DNA from: Natrinema sp. SYSU A 869
Lineage (GTDB): Archaea > Halobacteriota > Halobacteria > Halobacteriales > Natrialbaceae
Assembly: GCF_019879105.1 (NCBI RefSeq)
Contig: NZ_CP082249.1
Location: 1,736,001-1,800,000, forward strand
DNA length: 64,000 nt
Direction of reading: 5' to 3'
The translations under genes were made by a program, and so were the position numbers. Within the stretch, counting starts at the first letter, position 1; every line of letters starts with the position of its first letter. Below are positions 1-8,161 of this stretch, piece after piece. The notes below the pieces were generated by a model. It saw only the letters and a program-made list of their open reading frames with translations. It was not told the DNA's origin and ran no database searches.

Positions 1-2123
1 ACATCATCCCGACCGAACGGATCGCGGTCGAGCGCGTCGCCGGCGACGAGATCGCCGTCCACACCGTCGACGACACACCGTTGCGACGGCTGCTCGACGC
101 GGGACCGGCGATGATCGCGGCGAACTGGCTCCTCGTCGGGTACATCGCATGGCAGTCGCCGGTCGCGACGGTTGCGACCGCTGCCGTCGTCCTCGGCGGG
201 ATGCTCGGAGCGCTGGTTCTCCATCGGCGCGGCCGACGCTATTCGGCCGTCTGTCTGGGTCTGACGGGTCTCGCTGCCGCGGCCGTGCTGTTCATTATCG
301 GGCTGTTCTCCCTGTGGCTCGTTTTGACCGGCTTGTTCGGTGCCTACGCCCTGATCTACTGGACGATCGGCCATCGAAACCGCGTCATGCTCGATCGCCT
401 CGCGGCGGTGTCCGCCGACCGCGAGTACGGGGACGTCGCCCTCGTCACCGGGAAGGCCCACCTCGGCGGCCTGGCCCGACTGGCGGACGAGCGAGGGCTG
501 ACGGTCGCGGCGGTCCACACCTCCATGTGGCGCAAACCCGGAGAGATGCTCACCGAGTTCGATCCGTCCGATCTCCGTGAGTTCGGGCGGACGACCGATG
601 GGGGACGGCGCTATCCCGAAGTGGTCGCCGGCAGCGAGCGGGGAGTGACGCGTCGGCGGATCGGTGCGGCCTGTCTCGATCTGGCCCTTCTTCCGCTTTT
701 GGCACTCGTCGCGTACGCTCCCGTAGCGATCGCGTACGAGGGAATCAACGGGATCGGAACGGGCAACACCTCCCTCCCTATCTTTGCCGGTTCCGCCCTT
801 CTGGCACTCGTCTGCTACCCGACGATCGCGGAATCGCGATACGGAACGACCGTCGGCAAACACGTGGCCGGTCTGGCGGTCGCGACCGCGGACGGCGAGC
901 GCCCGTCGACTCGCCAGGTACTCGTTCGGAATCTATGTCGGCCGGTCGATGCGCTCGGCCTGTACGCACTTGGCAGCGCCGTGATGGCCGGCACCGATCG
1001 CCACCAGCGCATCGGTGATCTCGCCGCCGATACCGTCGTCGCCTCGATCGATCCGAGAGACCGTGCCGACTGGCGTCTGTCGCGTGCGATCTATCCGGAA
1101 AGCGAACGAGAGGGACTGCAATCCCGAGCGATAGCCGCGTTCATCGACGCATGTCTGATCTCGATCCTCACCAGCGGTCTCCTGATCGCCGTCGTGTTCG
1201 GAGTCGGTGTCCAGCAGTGGCTCACCAGCGCCGACGGCTTCGCGTATCCCGAGGAGATAAGGATAGCGCTGTTCCTTCTCGTCTCCGTGGCCTACTACGC
1301 GATACTCGAGTACCGATACGGAACGACGCCCGGGAAACACATCTGTGGGAATCGGGTCGTGGTCGACGCCGACGGCGGCCGACTCTCGAGACGCCAGGCG
1401 CTCGTTCGGAACCTTCTCCGGCCGATCGACGCGCTCGGTCTGTACGCCATCGGGGCACTGGCGATGGTCTGGACGGATCGCACCCAGCGCCTCGGCGACG
1501 TCGTCGCCGGGACGGTCGTCGGCAGGCGCGCCGCCCCGAACGGCACCACGACCGATTCGGATCGGGTCGAGGATCCCCGACCGGCCGACAAGGAGCGGCC
1601 ACCGATCGTCGCTCCGGGCACCGAGGGCGCGATCGGCAAACGGGTCCTCGCGGCGATCGTCGACTAGATAGCCGCGATCGCGGCGTCCCTGGCCGTCCTG
1701 TTCGTCGTCGGAATGGGCTACGAGATCGCCTGGGGGTCCTTCGAGGAGGCAACCAACGTGATCTGGGTCGGCGCACCGGTCGTCGGCTGGATCGGCTACT
1801 TCGTCGTCTGCGAGGGGGCCACCGGGACGGCGGTCGGTAAGCGCCTCCTCGGACTCGCCGTCGCGGACGCCGACGGCGGCCCCGCCCGCGGCCGGCAAGT
1901 ACTCGTCCGTAACCTCGTCCGCCTGCTCGAGGCCTCGCTGTTGTATCTCCCGAGCGTTCTCGCGATCGCCATCACCGAGCGCGGGCAACGCCTCGGCGAT
2001 CTCGCCGCGGGGACGATCGTCGGCGTTCGCGATCGCCGGCAGACAGCCGCCTCGAGCGAGCGCGGCGCGTCGGCTACAGACCACGCAGACACCGACTCCC
2101 ACCAACCGAGCGTCCGAACGTGA
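1..2123 (+). pseudogene. RDD-repeat membrane protein, 5' partial, interrupted by in-frame TAG
   Basis: The reading frame is open to the left edge (first full codon at base 3), so the true start lies outside the window. The product has an N-terminal membrane pair, a soluble segment, then three RDD-type units. Each unit has two membrane helices and a tail resembling VRNLxRPxDALGLY...TDRxQRxGDLAAxTVV. A TAG at 1665-1667 stops translation inside the first helix of unit three, but the same frame continues cleanly to 2123 with the rest of that unit (VRNLVRLLEASLLY, ERGQRLGDLAAGTIVG). Units one and two carry ordinary residues at the position of the stop, so a nonsense substitution is the simplest reading. 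RDD proteins are poorly defined inner-membrane proteins, some linked to ion transport. The truncated 5' product could still fold with two units. Confidence 0.8.
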
Positions 2124-2224
2124 CGTCGCTCCGGCGGGAATCGGTAGCGCGACGCCGAGATGGCCCGCGATCGGTGTCCGATCCTGATTGAGGTGTTTTA
2201 ACCGTGCCGCTCCAAGGAGCGTGC

Positions 2225-2305
2225 ATGAATACGTCCATTTCACGACGCCCGACTCCGTCGGGGGACCGGGGCCTCGAGCGGACGAGCGACGGTGAGAGCA
2301 AATGA
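2225..2305 (+). CDS. 26-codon micro-ORF coupled to small membrane protein 1
   Basis: The ATG at 2225 opens a 26-residue polar, Arg/Ser-rich peptide (MNTSISRRPTP...). Its TGA overlaps the ATG of the next gene as ATGA (2302-2305). A TTTTA box at 2196-2200 is centred 27 nt upstream, the spacing of a leaderless haloarchaeal transcript, so this ORF rather than the downstream gene would sit at the 5' end of the mRNA. A second copy of the module at 2581-2822 has the same peptide length and the same spacing. No homology is recognised. It may be a translated micropeptide or a ribosome-loading device for the coupled gene. Confidence 0.5.
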   Translation: MNTSISRRPTPSGDRGLERTSDGESK

Positions 2306-2466
2306 ACAGACGGCAGTTGCGACCGGTCTATCTGGTGGGCATCGCGCTGAATGTGGTCGCGTTCACGTATGCGGTCACGAACGGAACATGGCTGTATGCG
2401 GGCGCGTTCGTGTTCGTGGCGGTCTATCTCGTCGTACGCCTTCGGATGCTCTCTGCCGACACATAG
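2302..2466 (+). CDS. Small 54-aa membrane protein, copy 1
   Basis: This 54-residue protein starts MNRRQLRPVYL. Two hydrophobic helices are predicted at about residues 9-26 and 30-46, followed by a basic VRLRM segment and an acidic end. It is paralogous to the gene at 2658-2822: an ungapped alignment by eye gives 26 of 54 identical residues, including the RPVYL start, the central AFxY and the VRLRM tail. The function is unknown. The positive N-terminus and short loop suggest a hairpin with both ends in the cytoplasm. Translation is probably coupled to the preceding micro-ORF through the ATGA overlap. Conservation between the copies supports a real gene despite its size. Confidence 0.75.
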   Translation: MNRRQLRPVYLVGIALNVVAFTYAVTNGTWLYAGAFVFVAVYLVVRLRMLSADT

Positions 2467-2580
2467 GTCGTCGCCGAGCGTAGGTACTCGAGGACGGCAA
2501 ACGACGGGACGGCCGAGAGCGCGTCGCTGGGTCCGGTTGCCAGTGAGTAGCTTTTACTATTGTCCATCCGACGAGCGGAT

Positions 2581-2661
2581 ATGAACGGGATTCGACCGGG
2601 GCACGCGGTGCCGACGAGAAAACCGCGACTCGGCACGCGGACGGAGGGACCTGACGAATGA
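2581..2661 (+). CDS. 26-codon micro-ORF coupled to small membrane protein 2
   Basis: The ATG at 2581 opens a 26-residue basic peptide (MNGIRPGHAVPT...) whose TGA overlaps the next ATG as ATGA (2658-2661). A TTTTA box at 2552-2556 is centred 27 nt upstream, exactly as in the first copy. The distance from the leader ATG to the downstream ATG is 77 nt in both copies, although the peptides share almost no residues beyond MN. The conserved geometry suggests that length and position matter more than sequence. No homologue is recognised. Confidence 0.5.
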   Translation: MNGIRPGHAVPTRKPRLGTRTEGPDE

Positions 2662-2822
2662 ACGAACGACGGTTGCGGCCGGTGTATCTGATCGGAGTTG
2701 GGGGATGCGCGTACGCCTTCTGGTACTTCATCTCGTTCGGTGCGAACCTGACCGCTGCCGCGTTCGGCGTCGCGACGGTGGCCCTCATCGTTCGGCTCCG
2801 GATGGTGACTGGCGACTCCTGA
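2658..2822 (+). CDS. Small 54-aa membrane protein, copy 2
   Basis: This 54-residue protein starts MNERRLRPVYLIG, with two hydrophobic helices at about residues 9-25 and 31-46 and a VRLRM motif near the C-terminus. It matches copy 1 at 26 of 54 positions without gaps. It has its own promoter-like box and coupled micro-ORF, so the whole unit of promoter, micro-ORF and membrane protein appears duplicated and then diverged. Function is unknown. The following 176 bases (2823-2998) hold nothing I recognise. Confidence 0.75.
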   Translation: MNERRLRPVYLIGVGGCAYAFWYFISFGANLTAAAFGVATVALIVRLRMVTGDS

Positions 2823-2998
2823 CGATCATGGCTGTCGCCGCTCGCACCGAGCGCCCCAACACCTCCGAATATTTGGCATCGGCGCATCGAGAGAATCAGT
2901 CACGGATCCACTCTGCAGAAGGTCGAGCATTTCCGTCGAGCGAGACGGAACGCGAGAGATGTATCGAGACGCGGCGACGTCGAACGCGACGACCGTCG

Positions 2999-3490
2999 CT
3001 ACTCGGATCGGAACACGCGGTACGCGCCCTGTCCGATTGCCACCGGCTTCGTCGCTCCGTCGGGGGCCGTGCTTTCGACGGTAATCTCGCTGACGCCGAC
3101 GCTGCCACCGACGCGAATCACGTCAGCGGTCGCCACGAGGTCGCTCGTCGCCGGGCGGAGATAGTTGACGTTCAGGTTGATCGTCGCGATCCGCGCACCG
3201 AAGGGGTCGTCCATGGCCGTCCGCAAGGAGAGGCCGCCAACGGTGTCGATGAGCGTAGCCGCGACGCCACCGTGGAGATCCGCCTCCTCGTTGGGCGCGG
3301 CATTGGGTCGCGTGTTCGTCAATTTCTCGTCGTAGGGGATCGACATCGTCATCGTCCCGTCGCCGACGTTGTCGACGGTCGTCCCGAGCCACGAGAGGAA
3401 CTCCTGATTCTCGTCGAGGAAATACTGGAGCATCCCCTCGAGGTCGTCGAACTCGTCGAGCGCGTCCATCGTCGGCGTCTCCTCGGTCAT
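2999..3490 (-). CDS. PaaI-family hotdog thioesterase
   Basis: A 163-residue protein with the hotdog-fold acyl-CoA thioesterase signature HGGVAATLIDTVGG at about residues 73-86. In PaaI-type enzymes this segment forms the central helix and acyl-CoA site, with the Asp acting in catalysis. The C-terminal half carries the usual strands (ATINLNVNYLRPA; ADVIRVGGSVGVSEITV). It probably hydrolyses a small or aromatic acyl-CoA in the cytoplasm; the substrate cannot be read from sequence. The N-terminal extension of about 35 residues is acidic. It is transcribed divergently from the serpin gene, sharing a 161-bp intergenic space. Confidence 0.85.
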   Translation of the reverse strand: MTEETPTMDALDEFDDLEGMLQYFLDENQEFLSWLGTTVDNVGDGTMTMSIPYDEKLTNTRPNAAPNEEADLHGGVAATLIDTVGGLSLRTAMDDPFGARIATINLNVNYLRPATSDLVATADVIRVGGSVGVSEITVESTAPDGATKPVAIGQGAYRVFRSE

Positions 3491-3651
3491 GGCCGCCTGT
3501 CCGTCGGCGACAGTCTTGACAGCTACGTTTCCCGGCGTGTCCGTTGTCCGGCGTTCATCGACTGGACCCCGACGGCGCTACCGACGGGGAAGCTCAAATG
3601 ATTGTTTCACTCTCCAGAAAGGGTTTATCGCTACCCGGCGGCCATTCGAGT

Positions 3652-5103
3652 ATGGCAATTGGCGGACACGACAGGCGAACCGTTCTGGCGCTCTCCGGTG
3701 CCTTCCTCGCGGGTGCCGCCGGATGTACGAGCCACGAGCCAGCGGATCGTGACAGCGGCGATCCAGCTGAGACCGACACCGATAACCCGGACACGAACGG
3801 CGGCGGATTCGACGGGTACGCAACGCCTGATTTCCCGACTATCGATCCCGTTACCGATCCCGAAATCGAGCCCGCCATGCTCGCCGAGCAGGTCCGGGGG
3901 AACGTCGCGTTTTCGTTCAATCTCCTCCGACAGCTCCGCGACGACCAACCCGAGGCGAACCTGTTTTGCTCACCGTACAGTGTCTCGGTCGCGCTGGCGA
4001 TGACGTACGCCGGTGCCCGCGGCGAGACGGCCGCCGAGATGGCCGACGCGCTCCAGTACGAACTCGAGCGCGATGACCTCCACCCGGCCTTCGGCGCGCT
4101 CGAGGCCGAATTCGAGCGGCGCAACGAGGACGGTGCGGACGTCGACGATCCGCTCGGCGGCGAGAGTGGCGACGGGGACGCCGAGGACGCTGACGCAGAC
4201 GGAGACGAACTCGGCTTCCAACTCTCGAGTGCCAACTCGGTCTGGGCCGAGGAGAGCTACGACTTCGACGCGGCGTATCTCGAGTTGCTCGAGACCTACT
4301 ACGGGGTCGGTGAGCGGCTGGTCGACTTCAAAGGGAGCCCCGACGAAGCCCGTCGAGAGATCAATGCGTGGATCGAAGAGCGGACGAACGACCGGATCGA
4401 GGACCTCCTGCCCGAGGATTCGATCAAGCAGTCGACCCGGCTCGTCCTGACGAACGCGGTGTACTTCCTCGCGGCCTGGAAACGCGAATTCGATCCGGAC
4501 GCAACCGAACCGGCACCGTTCACGAGTTTCGACGGCAGTGAAACCGACGTTGAGATGATGCACCAGACCGCGGATTTCCAGTACGCCGAAATCGATGGCC
4601 ATCAGCTCGTGGAACTCCCCTACGCCAACGGCGACACCAGCATGGTTGTCGTCCTCCCCGCCGAAGGCGAGTTCGAGACGTTCGAATCCGACCTGTCCGT
4701 CGACCGGCTCGCGACGATGCTCGAGGCAGGCTCAAAAACCCGGGTCGACCTTGCACTCCCGAAATTCGGTATCGAGTCGAAATTCAGCCTCGTCGCCATC
4801 ATGGAACAATTGGGCATGGAGCGAGCCTTCGACTCGCGCGCGGACTTCAGCGGGATGGTCGAGGGCGACAACGCGGACCTGGTCGTCGACGATATCGTCC
4901 ACCAGAGCTTCGTCGATGTCGACGAGGAGGGGACCGAAGCGGCGGCCGCGACAGCAGTCGTCGTGGAAGTGACGAGTATGCCGTCTGAAACGGTCGAACT
5001 CACCGTCGATCGCCCGTTCCTGTTCTATATCCGAGATCGGCCCACCGAGACGCCGCTGTTCGTCGGCCGCGTCGTCGACGGCGAGACGCTGCAGGACGAC
5101 TGA
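3652..5103 (+). CDS. Secreted serpin-family protease inhibitor (Tat lipoprotein)
   Basis: A 483-residue serpin. The chosen ATG follows a TATA-like gggtttatc by about 28 nt. The N-terminus reads HDRRTVLAL then LAGAAGC, a Tat signal with a lipobox, so the inhibitor is expected to be exported folded and lipid-anchored outside the cell. The serpin core begins near residue 85 (NLFCSPYSVSVALAMTYAGA). The reactive-centre hinge EEGTEAAAATAVVV lies at about residues 425-438. It matches the small-residue hinge consensus, so an inhibitory rather than storage-type serpin is likely. The scissile bond falls near VTSM by alignment logic, but the loop is about two residues longer than in alpha-1-antitrypsin, so P1 is uncertain. 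A roughly 30-residue Asp/Glu/Gly-rich insertion lies near residues 160-190. Confidence 0.93.
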   Translation: MAIGGHDRRTVLALSGAFLAGAAGCTSHEPADRDSGDPAETDTDNPDTNGGGFDGYATPDFPTIDPVTDPEIEPAMLAEQVRGNVAFSFNLLRQLRDDQPEANLFCSPYSVSVALAMTYAGARGETAAEMADALQYELERDDLHPAFGALEAEFERRNEDGADVDDPLGGESGDGDAEDADADGDELGFQLSSANSVWAEESYDFDAAYLELLETYYGVGERLVDFKGSPDEARREINAWIEERTNDRIEDLLPEDSIKQSTRLVLTNAVYFLAAWKREFDPDATEPAPFTSFDGSETDVEMMHQTADFQYAEIDGHQLVELPYANGDTSMVVVLPAEGEFETFESDLSVDRLATMLEAGSKTRVDLALPKFGIESKFSLVAIMEQLGMERAFDSRADFSGMVEGDNADLVVDDIVHQSFVDVDEEGTEAAAATAVVVEVTSMPSETVELTVDRPFLFYIRDRPTETPLFVGRVVDGETLQDD

Positions 5104-5112
5104 CGGCTCGTC

Positions 5113-6006
5113 TCAGACGGCCCCGCTCGAGCGAACCCGCACCCGAACCCGCTCGCCGCGCTCGAACGAACGCTCCGGACAGATCAGTTTCGCGCCGAAG
5201 TCGCTGTCTCGAGCGCAGAACAACGATAGCCCGGTGATCGGCTCGCCGTTGGCCGTGACGGTCACATCGTCCCACGCGATTGTGCGGCCGTCGGCGACGC
5301 CGAGGCGGTCGCCGTTCAGCGACACAACCCTCTCGGACGATCCGTCCCGCTCTATCGAACCGCCCCGTTGGAGCAGTCCGCCACCGTCGTAGTGCGGGAG
5401 CCCGCCGTCGAGGACGCCGCCGTCGTCGGCTCGCACGCCGACGAACGCCGTTCCGGGATCGGGATGGGGCGGCGCATCGAGGATCGCGTAGGTATCGCCG
5501 GTCGAGACAACCCGGCCGGTGCCGTCCCACTCGAGCGGGCGCACCGGAACCTCGAGTTCGATCGGGAGCGAGCCCGACGCCCGATAGGGGTTCTGGTCGG
5601 GTCCGCGAAACCCGACGTGGAGGTGATTGTCGACCCACGGTGCGAAAAAGCCCGCGCGGACGAGTCGACCCAGCGAGTCGCCCCGGTCGACGCGGTCGCC
5701 GGCCGCGACCGACGGTTCGACGTGGAGGATTCTAACTGTTAGCCCGGCAAACGGGCTGGAGTCCGCGGGCTCGAGCAGGATCAGATGGTCGTGATCGGGC
5801 GCGTAGGATTTCGGCGGCGCGCGGACGGTCCGGGTCTCGCGGACGGTGCCGGCGACTGGACTCGGCGCGGCAGTCGTCCGGCCGTTGATCAGGGTCCCGG
5901 GATACAGATCGATCGCGCAGCCGCCGTCATGGGCGGGATATGGCGAGTTGTACAGCGAGAAGCGCTCGTAGCGAGCCAACACGGCCTCGGAGAGCATGAC
6001 GGCCAT
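5113..6006 (-). CDS. M23/LytM-like peptidase-fold protein
   Basis: A 297-residue protein with features of the M23 (lysostaphin-like) fold: His26...Asp33 (HDGGCAID), a central hisdine (LHVEP, about residue 95) and an HLH at about 128-130 (NHLHVGF). In M23 enzymes the H-x(n)-D and HxH residues bind zinc. No signal peptide is visible, and haloarchaea lack the peptidoglycan that M23 enzymes normally cleave, so it may be a peptidase of other substrates or a non-catalytic scaffold. The C-terminal 130 residues look like a separate beta-rich region. It ends 9 bp from the serpin stop, convergent with it. An alternative start is Met4. Confidence 0.65.
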   Translation of the reverse strand: MAVMLSEAVLARYERFSLYNSPYPAHDGGCAIDLYPGTLINGRTTAAPSPVAGTVRETRTVRAPPKSYAPDHDHLILLEPADSSPFAGLTVRILHVEPSVAAGDRVDRGDSLGRLVRAGFFAPWVDNHLHVGFRGPDQNPYRASGSLPIELEVPVRPLEWDGTGRVVSTGDTYAILDAPPHPDPGTAFVGVRADDGGVLDGGLPHYDGGGLLQRGGSIERDGSSERVVSLNGDRLGVADGRTIAWDDVTVTANGEPITGLSLFCARDSDFGAKLICPERSFERGERVRVRVRSSGAV

Positions 6007-6063
6007 CGGTCGTCCCAGTCTGGGCGGCGTGAAGGTTTAGATGCACCGAGTCAAATGACAGAC

Positions 6064-6795
6064 ATGCGCGTTTTTCGCGGGCGGGAAGCGTCTATCGCGG
6101 CCGATCGCGAGGCGAGCCAGCGACTGCTCTCGGTGGCTGCCGACGGCGAGCAGGCCATCCGCGTCTGGACGCCTCACCGGCAGGTCGCGTTCGGCCGCCG
6201 GGATGCCCGCCTCGAGGGGTACGACCGTGCTCTCGAGGCCGCCGACGGACGCGGGTTTCCGTCGATCGAGCGCAGCGTCGGCGGTCGAGCGGTCGCCTAC
6301 GACGGCGCGACGACGCTGGCCTTCGCTCGCGCCGAACCCGTTACTGACCGCCGCGCCGGCACGACCGAGAGATACGACCGCGCCACTGCTTCCCTCGAGC
6401 GGGCGCTGCGAACGCTCGGTCTCGAGCCGAGTCGGGGTGAGCCCGACGACTCGTTTTGCCCCGGAACGCACTCGCTGTCGGTCACGGACGCGAGCGCCGA
6501 TGGACGACGGCGGAAACTCGTCGGGATTGCCCAGCGCGTTCGGAGCGACGCCGCCCTCGTTGCCGGCATCGCGCTCGTGGCTAACCGCGCGGAACTCACG
6601 GACGTGCTCGAGGCGGTCTACGACGCGCTCGCGGTGCCGCTCGATCCGGCATCGGTCGGGACCATCGCGGCCGCGGGCGGGCCGTCGGATCCTGACACCG
6701 TCCGGGTGGCGCTCAAGGAGGCCCTGATCAGTGACGCGAGCGACGTTTCGATCGAACGCATCGGTGATGGTCGGGAGTGGTCCGGCGTCCAGTAA
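6064..6795 (+). CDS. Lipoate-protein ligase A family protein
   Basis: A 243-residue member of the BPL/LplA/LipB fold. It contains the RSVGGRAVAY segment (residues 70-79), equivalent to the RxxGGGxVxH motif that binds the lipoyl/biotinyl adenylate. It also has the downstream KLVGIAQR motif with the candidate catalytic Lys151. It probably transfers lipoate or a related acid to carrier domains of 2-oxoacid dehydrogenase or glycine-cleavage proteins. The start at 6064 sits about 27 nt from a gtttag box; ATG 6055 is an in-frame alternative. The motif is less canonical than in LplA (Arg-Ala replacing Gly-Ala), so the substrate could differ. No lipoylated partner is encoded nearby. Confidence 0.75.
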   Translation: MRVFRGREASIAADREASQRLLSVAADGEQAIRVWTPHRQVAFGRRDARLEGYDRALEAADGRGFPSIERSVGGRAVAYDGATTLAFARAEPVTDRRAGTTERYDRATASLERALRTLGLEPSRGEPDDSFCPGTHSLSVTDASADGRRRKLVGIAQRVRSDAALVAGIALVANRAELTDVLEAVYDALAVPLDPASVGTIAAAGGPSDPDTVRVALKEALISDASDVSIERIGDGREWSGVQ

Positions 6796-6872
6796 CCGGA
6801 ACGGAGACCCCAAATTGACGCCGTCCCGGACGGAACCGAGAGGGTTTTCGACGCGCGGGCCGGCAGTGTGGC

Positions 6873-7427
6873 ATGGGAGAGAGATACGATAAGGAACGGG
6901 AGCTCGCCGCGTTCGCCGAGTTCGTCGCGGACGCCGATCGAGAGCCGGTGGTCGTCGTTGCGGGCTGTGGCGCGGGGGCGACCGTCGAGTCGCTCCGCGA
7001 GTACGACGTGGCGGCGTACGGCTTCGATGCCTCCCAGTCGATACTGGAGACGGCGGCACCGTCGACGCGGGAGTGGCTGCTCGAGGCGGATATTCGCGAC
7101 GAGGATCTCGTCACGTCGCTGCGCGAGGCGTTCGGGATCGACGAGATCGATATCTTCGTCACTGAATGCATGCTCTCGTTCTTGGACGTCGACGAAGCGA
7201 CGGCCGCGCTGGCCCGGATCCGAGAGACGAACGGTGTTGGGGTGGTGCTCCACTTGGTTCGGATAGATCCGCCGGTAGCAGCCCAAGAGGGAGAGATCGA
7301 CGCGACGATACTGCCACCGGCGGAGTGGCAGGCGGCGTGTGACCCCGACGGTGCGGATATCTGGCGTGACGCGCTGGAACGGCTCGATTTGCCGCCGTCG
7401 GAAACGGGAGACGACGGCGGGACGTAG
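6873..7427 (+). CDS. Class I SAM-dependent methyltransferase
   Basis: A 184-residue protein with a Rossmann-type methyltransferase core: motif I VVAGCGAGATVES (about residues 28-40), an acidic residue after strand 2 (YGFDASQS), and a later ECMLSFL segment at the motif IV position. This fits small-molecule methyltransferases. The family is short, with a proline-containing C-terminal segment (ILPPAEWQ). The start is supported by a tttt box 27 nt upstream. The substrate is unknown and neighbours give no clue. The interval to 7556 contains nothing recognised. Confidence 0.8.
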   Translation: MGERYDKERELAAFAEFVADADREPVVVVAGCGAGATVESLREYDVAAYGFDASQSILETAAPSTREWLLEADIRDEDLVTSLREAFGIDEIDIFVTECMLSFLDVDEATAALARIRETNGVGVVLHLVRIDPPVAAQEGEIDATILPPAEWQAACDPDGADIWRDALERLDLPPSETGDDGGT

Positions 7428-7556
7428 ACGAGGACGATTACCGAGCGAGCGCGTCTCTCGAGGCTGGCCATCGGTCCCAGCCCGGTACCCCGAGCCCGAG
7501 CGTCTCGAGCCGAGAGTGAGGTAACGTTTTTTCGCTCCGCGTCGTCGACCTCGAGT

Positions 7557-7592
7557 ATGACGACACGAGTGCGGTCGGAGGGGACGCGATGA
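7557..7592 (+). CDS. 11-codon micro-ORF coupled to downstream gene
   Basis: The ATG at 7557 reads MTTRVRSEGTR and stops at a TGA that overlaps the next gene's ATG as ATGA (7589-7592). A run of T at 7527-7532 lies about 28 nt upstream, placing this ATG at the expected 5' end of a leaderless transcript. The arrangement repeats that seen at 2225 and 2581. The peptide is very short and chance cannot be excluded. Confidence 0.3.
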   Translation: MTTRVRSEGTR

Positions 7593-8149
7593 CGGCGGAC
7601 GAGTCGAAACCGGCGGACGAATCGGAGCCGACGGACGAGTCGGTGGTCGCTGACGGCGCGGAGCCGGCGGGGCCGCTCTGGGAGGACCTCCTCGCGGACG
7701 CGAGCGCCATCGCCGAAGAGTACCGCGAGGACGGCTGGGACGCCGTCGTCCTCGATCCCACTGGCGTCTCGCCGGTCGATCGGGACGAACGGATCGGACT
7801 CGACGTGACGGTCAGTGCCGAGGAGTACGAGGTCGTCGAGACCCTCATCGAGGAGGGAGACGTCACGATCACGTCGGCGAACGTCTACTACCGCCCGCTC
7901 GCGGCGGACGGAAGCGATCGGCGAGTCGCGCTCACGGTCGAGCGCGACGAATCGAGCGAGACGGCGATCTTCGTCCCGCTCACGTACGATATTTCGGCCT
8001 GTCGAGACATCTTCGAACCGGCGCTTCTGGAGGAGGAACTCCTGACCCACGTGACGACCGATTCGACGGACCGGTGGGTCAGCTTCTCCCACGACGATCC
8101 GTCGCTCTTTCTCGAGGAGTCGGACGTTCGAGCGTGGAAGGCGAACTGA
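7589..8149 (+). CDS. Conserved haloarchaeal protein of unknown function (DUF7529-like)
   Basis: A 186-residue soluble, acidic protein. The first 28 residues are a low-complexity Asp/Glu/Ser/Pro tail (TADESKPADESEPTDES). The rest is a compact alpha/beta domain beginning PLWEDLLADASAIAEEYREDGWDAVVL and ending ThrxSTDRWVSFSHDDPSLFLE. I recall a haloarchaeal family with this layout (I believe DUF7529), but the assignment is from memory. No catalytic motif is evident. Translation may be coupled to the micro-ORF at 7557. It ends 12 bp before the convergent nadC. Confidence 0.7.
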   Translation: MTADESKPADESEPTDESVVADGAEPAGPLWEDLLADASAIAEEYREDGWDAVVLDPTGVSPVDRDERIGLDVTVSAEEYEVVETLIEEGDVTITSANVYYRPLAADGSDRRVALTVERDESSETAIFVPLTYDISACRDIFEPALLEEELLTHVTTDSTDRWVSFSHDDPSLFLEESDVRAWKAN

Positions 8150-8161
8150 GCCGGTACCGGA

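Noticed and set aside
1665-1667. Pyrrolysine or programmed readthrough at the RDD TAG
   Set aside because: No pyl genes or context elements are seen, and the residue is not at a functional site. A nonsense change or an error is simpler.
933-2243. A 436-codon open frame on the minus strand opposite the RDD gene
   Set aside because: It has the Arg/Asp-rich composition of an antisense shadow in GC-rich DNA, has no domain, and the plus strand carries clear RDD repeats.
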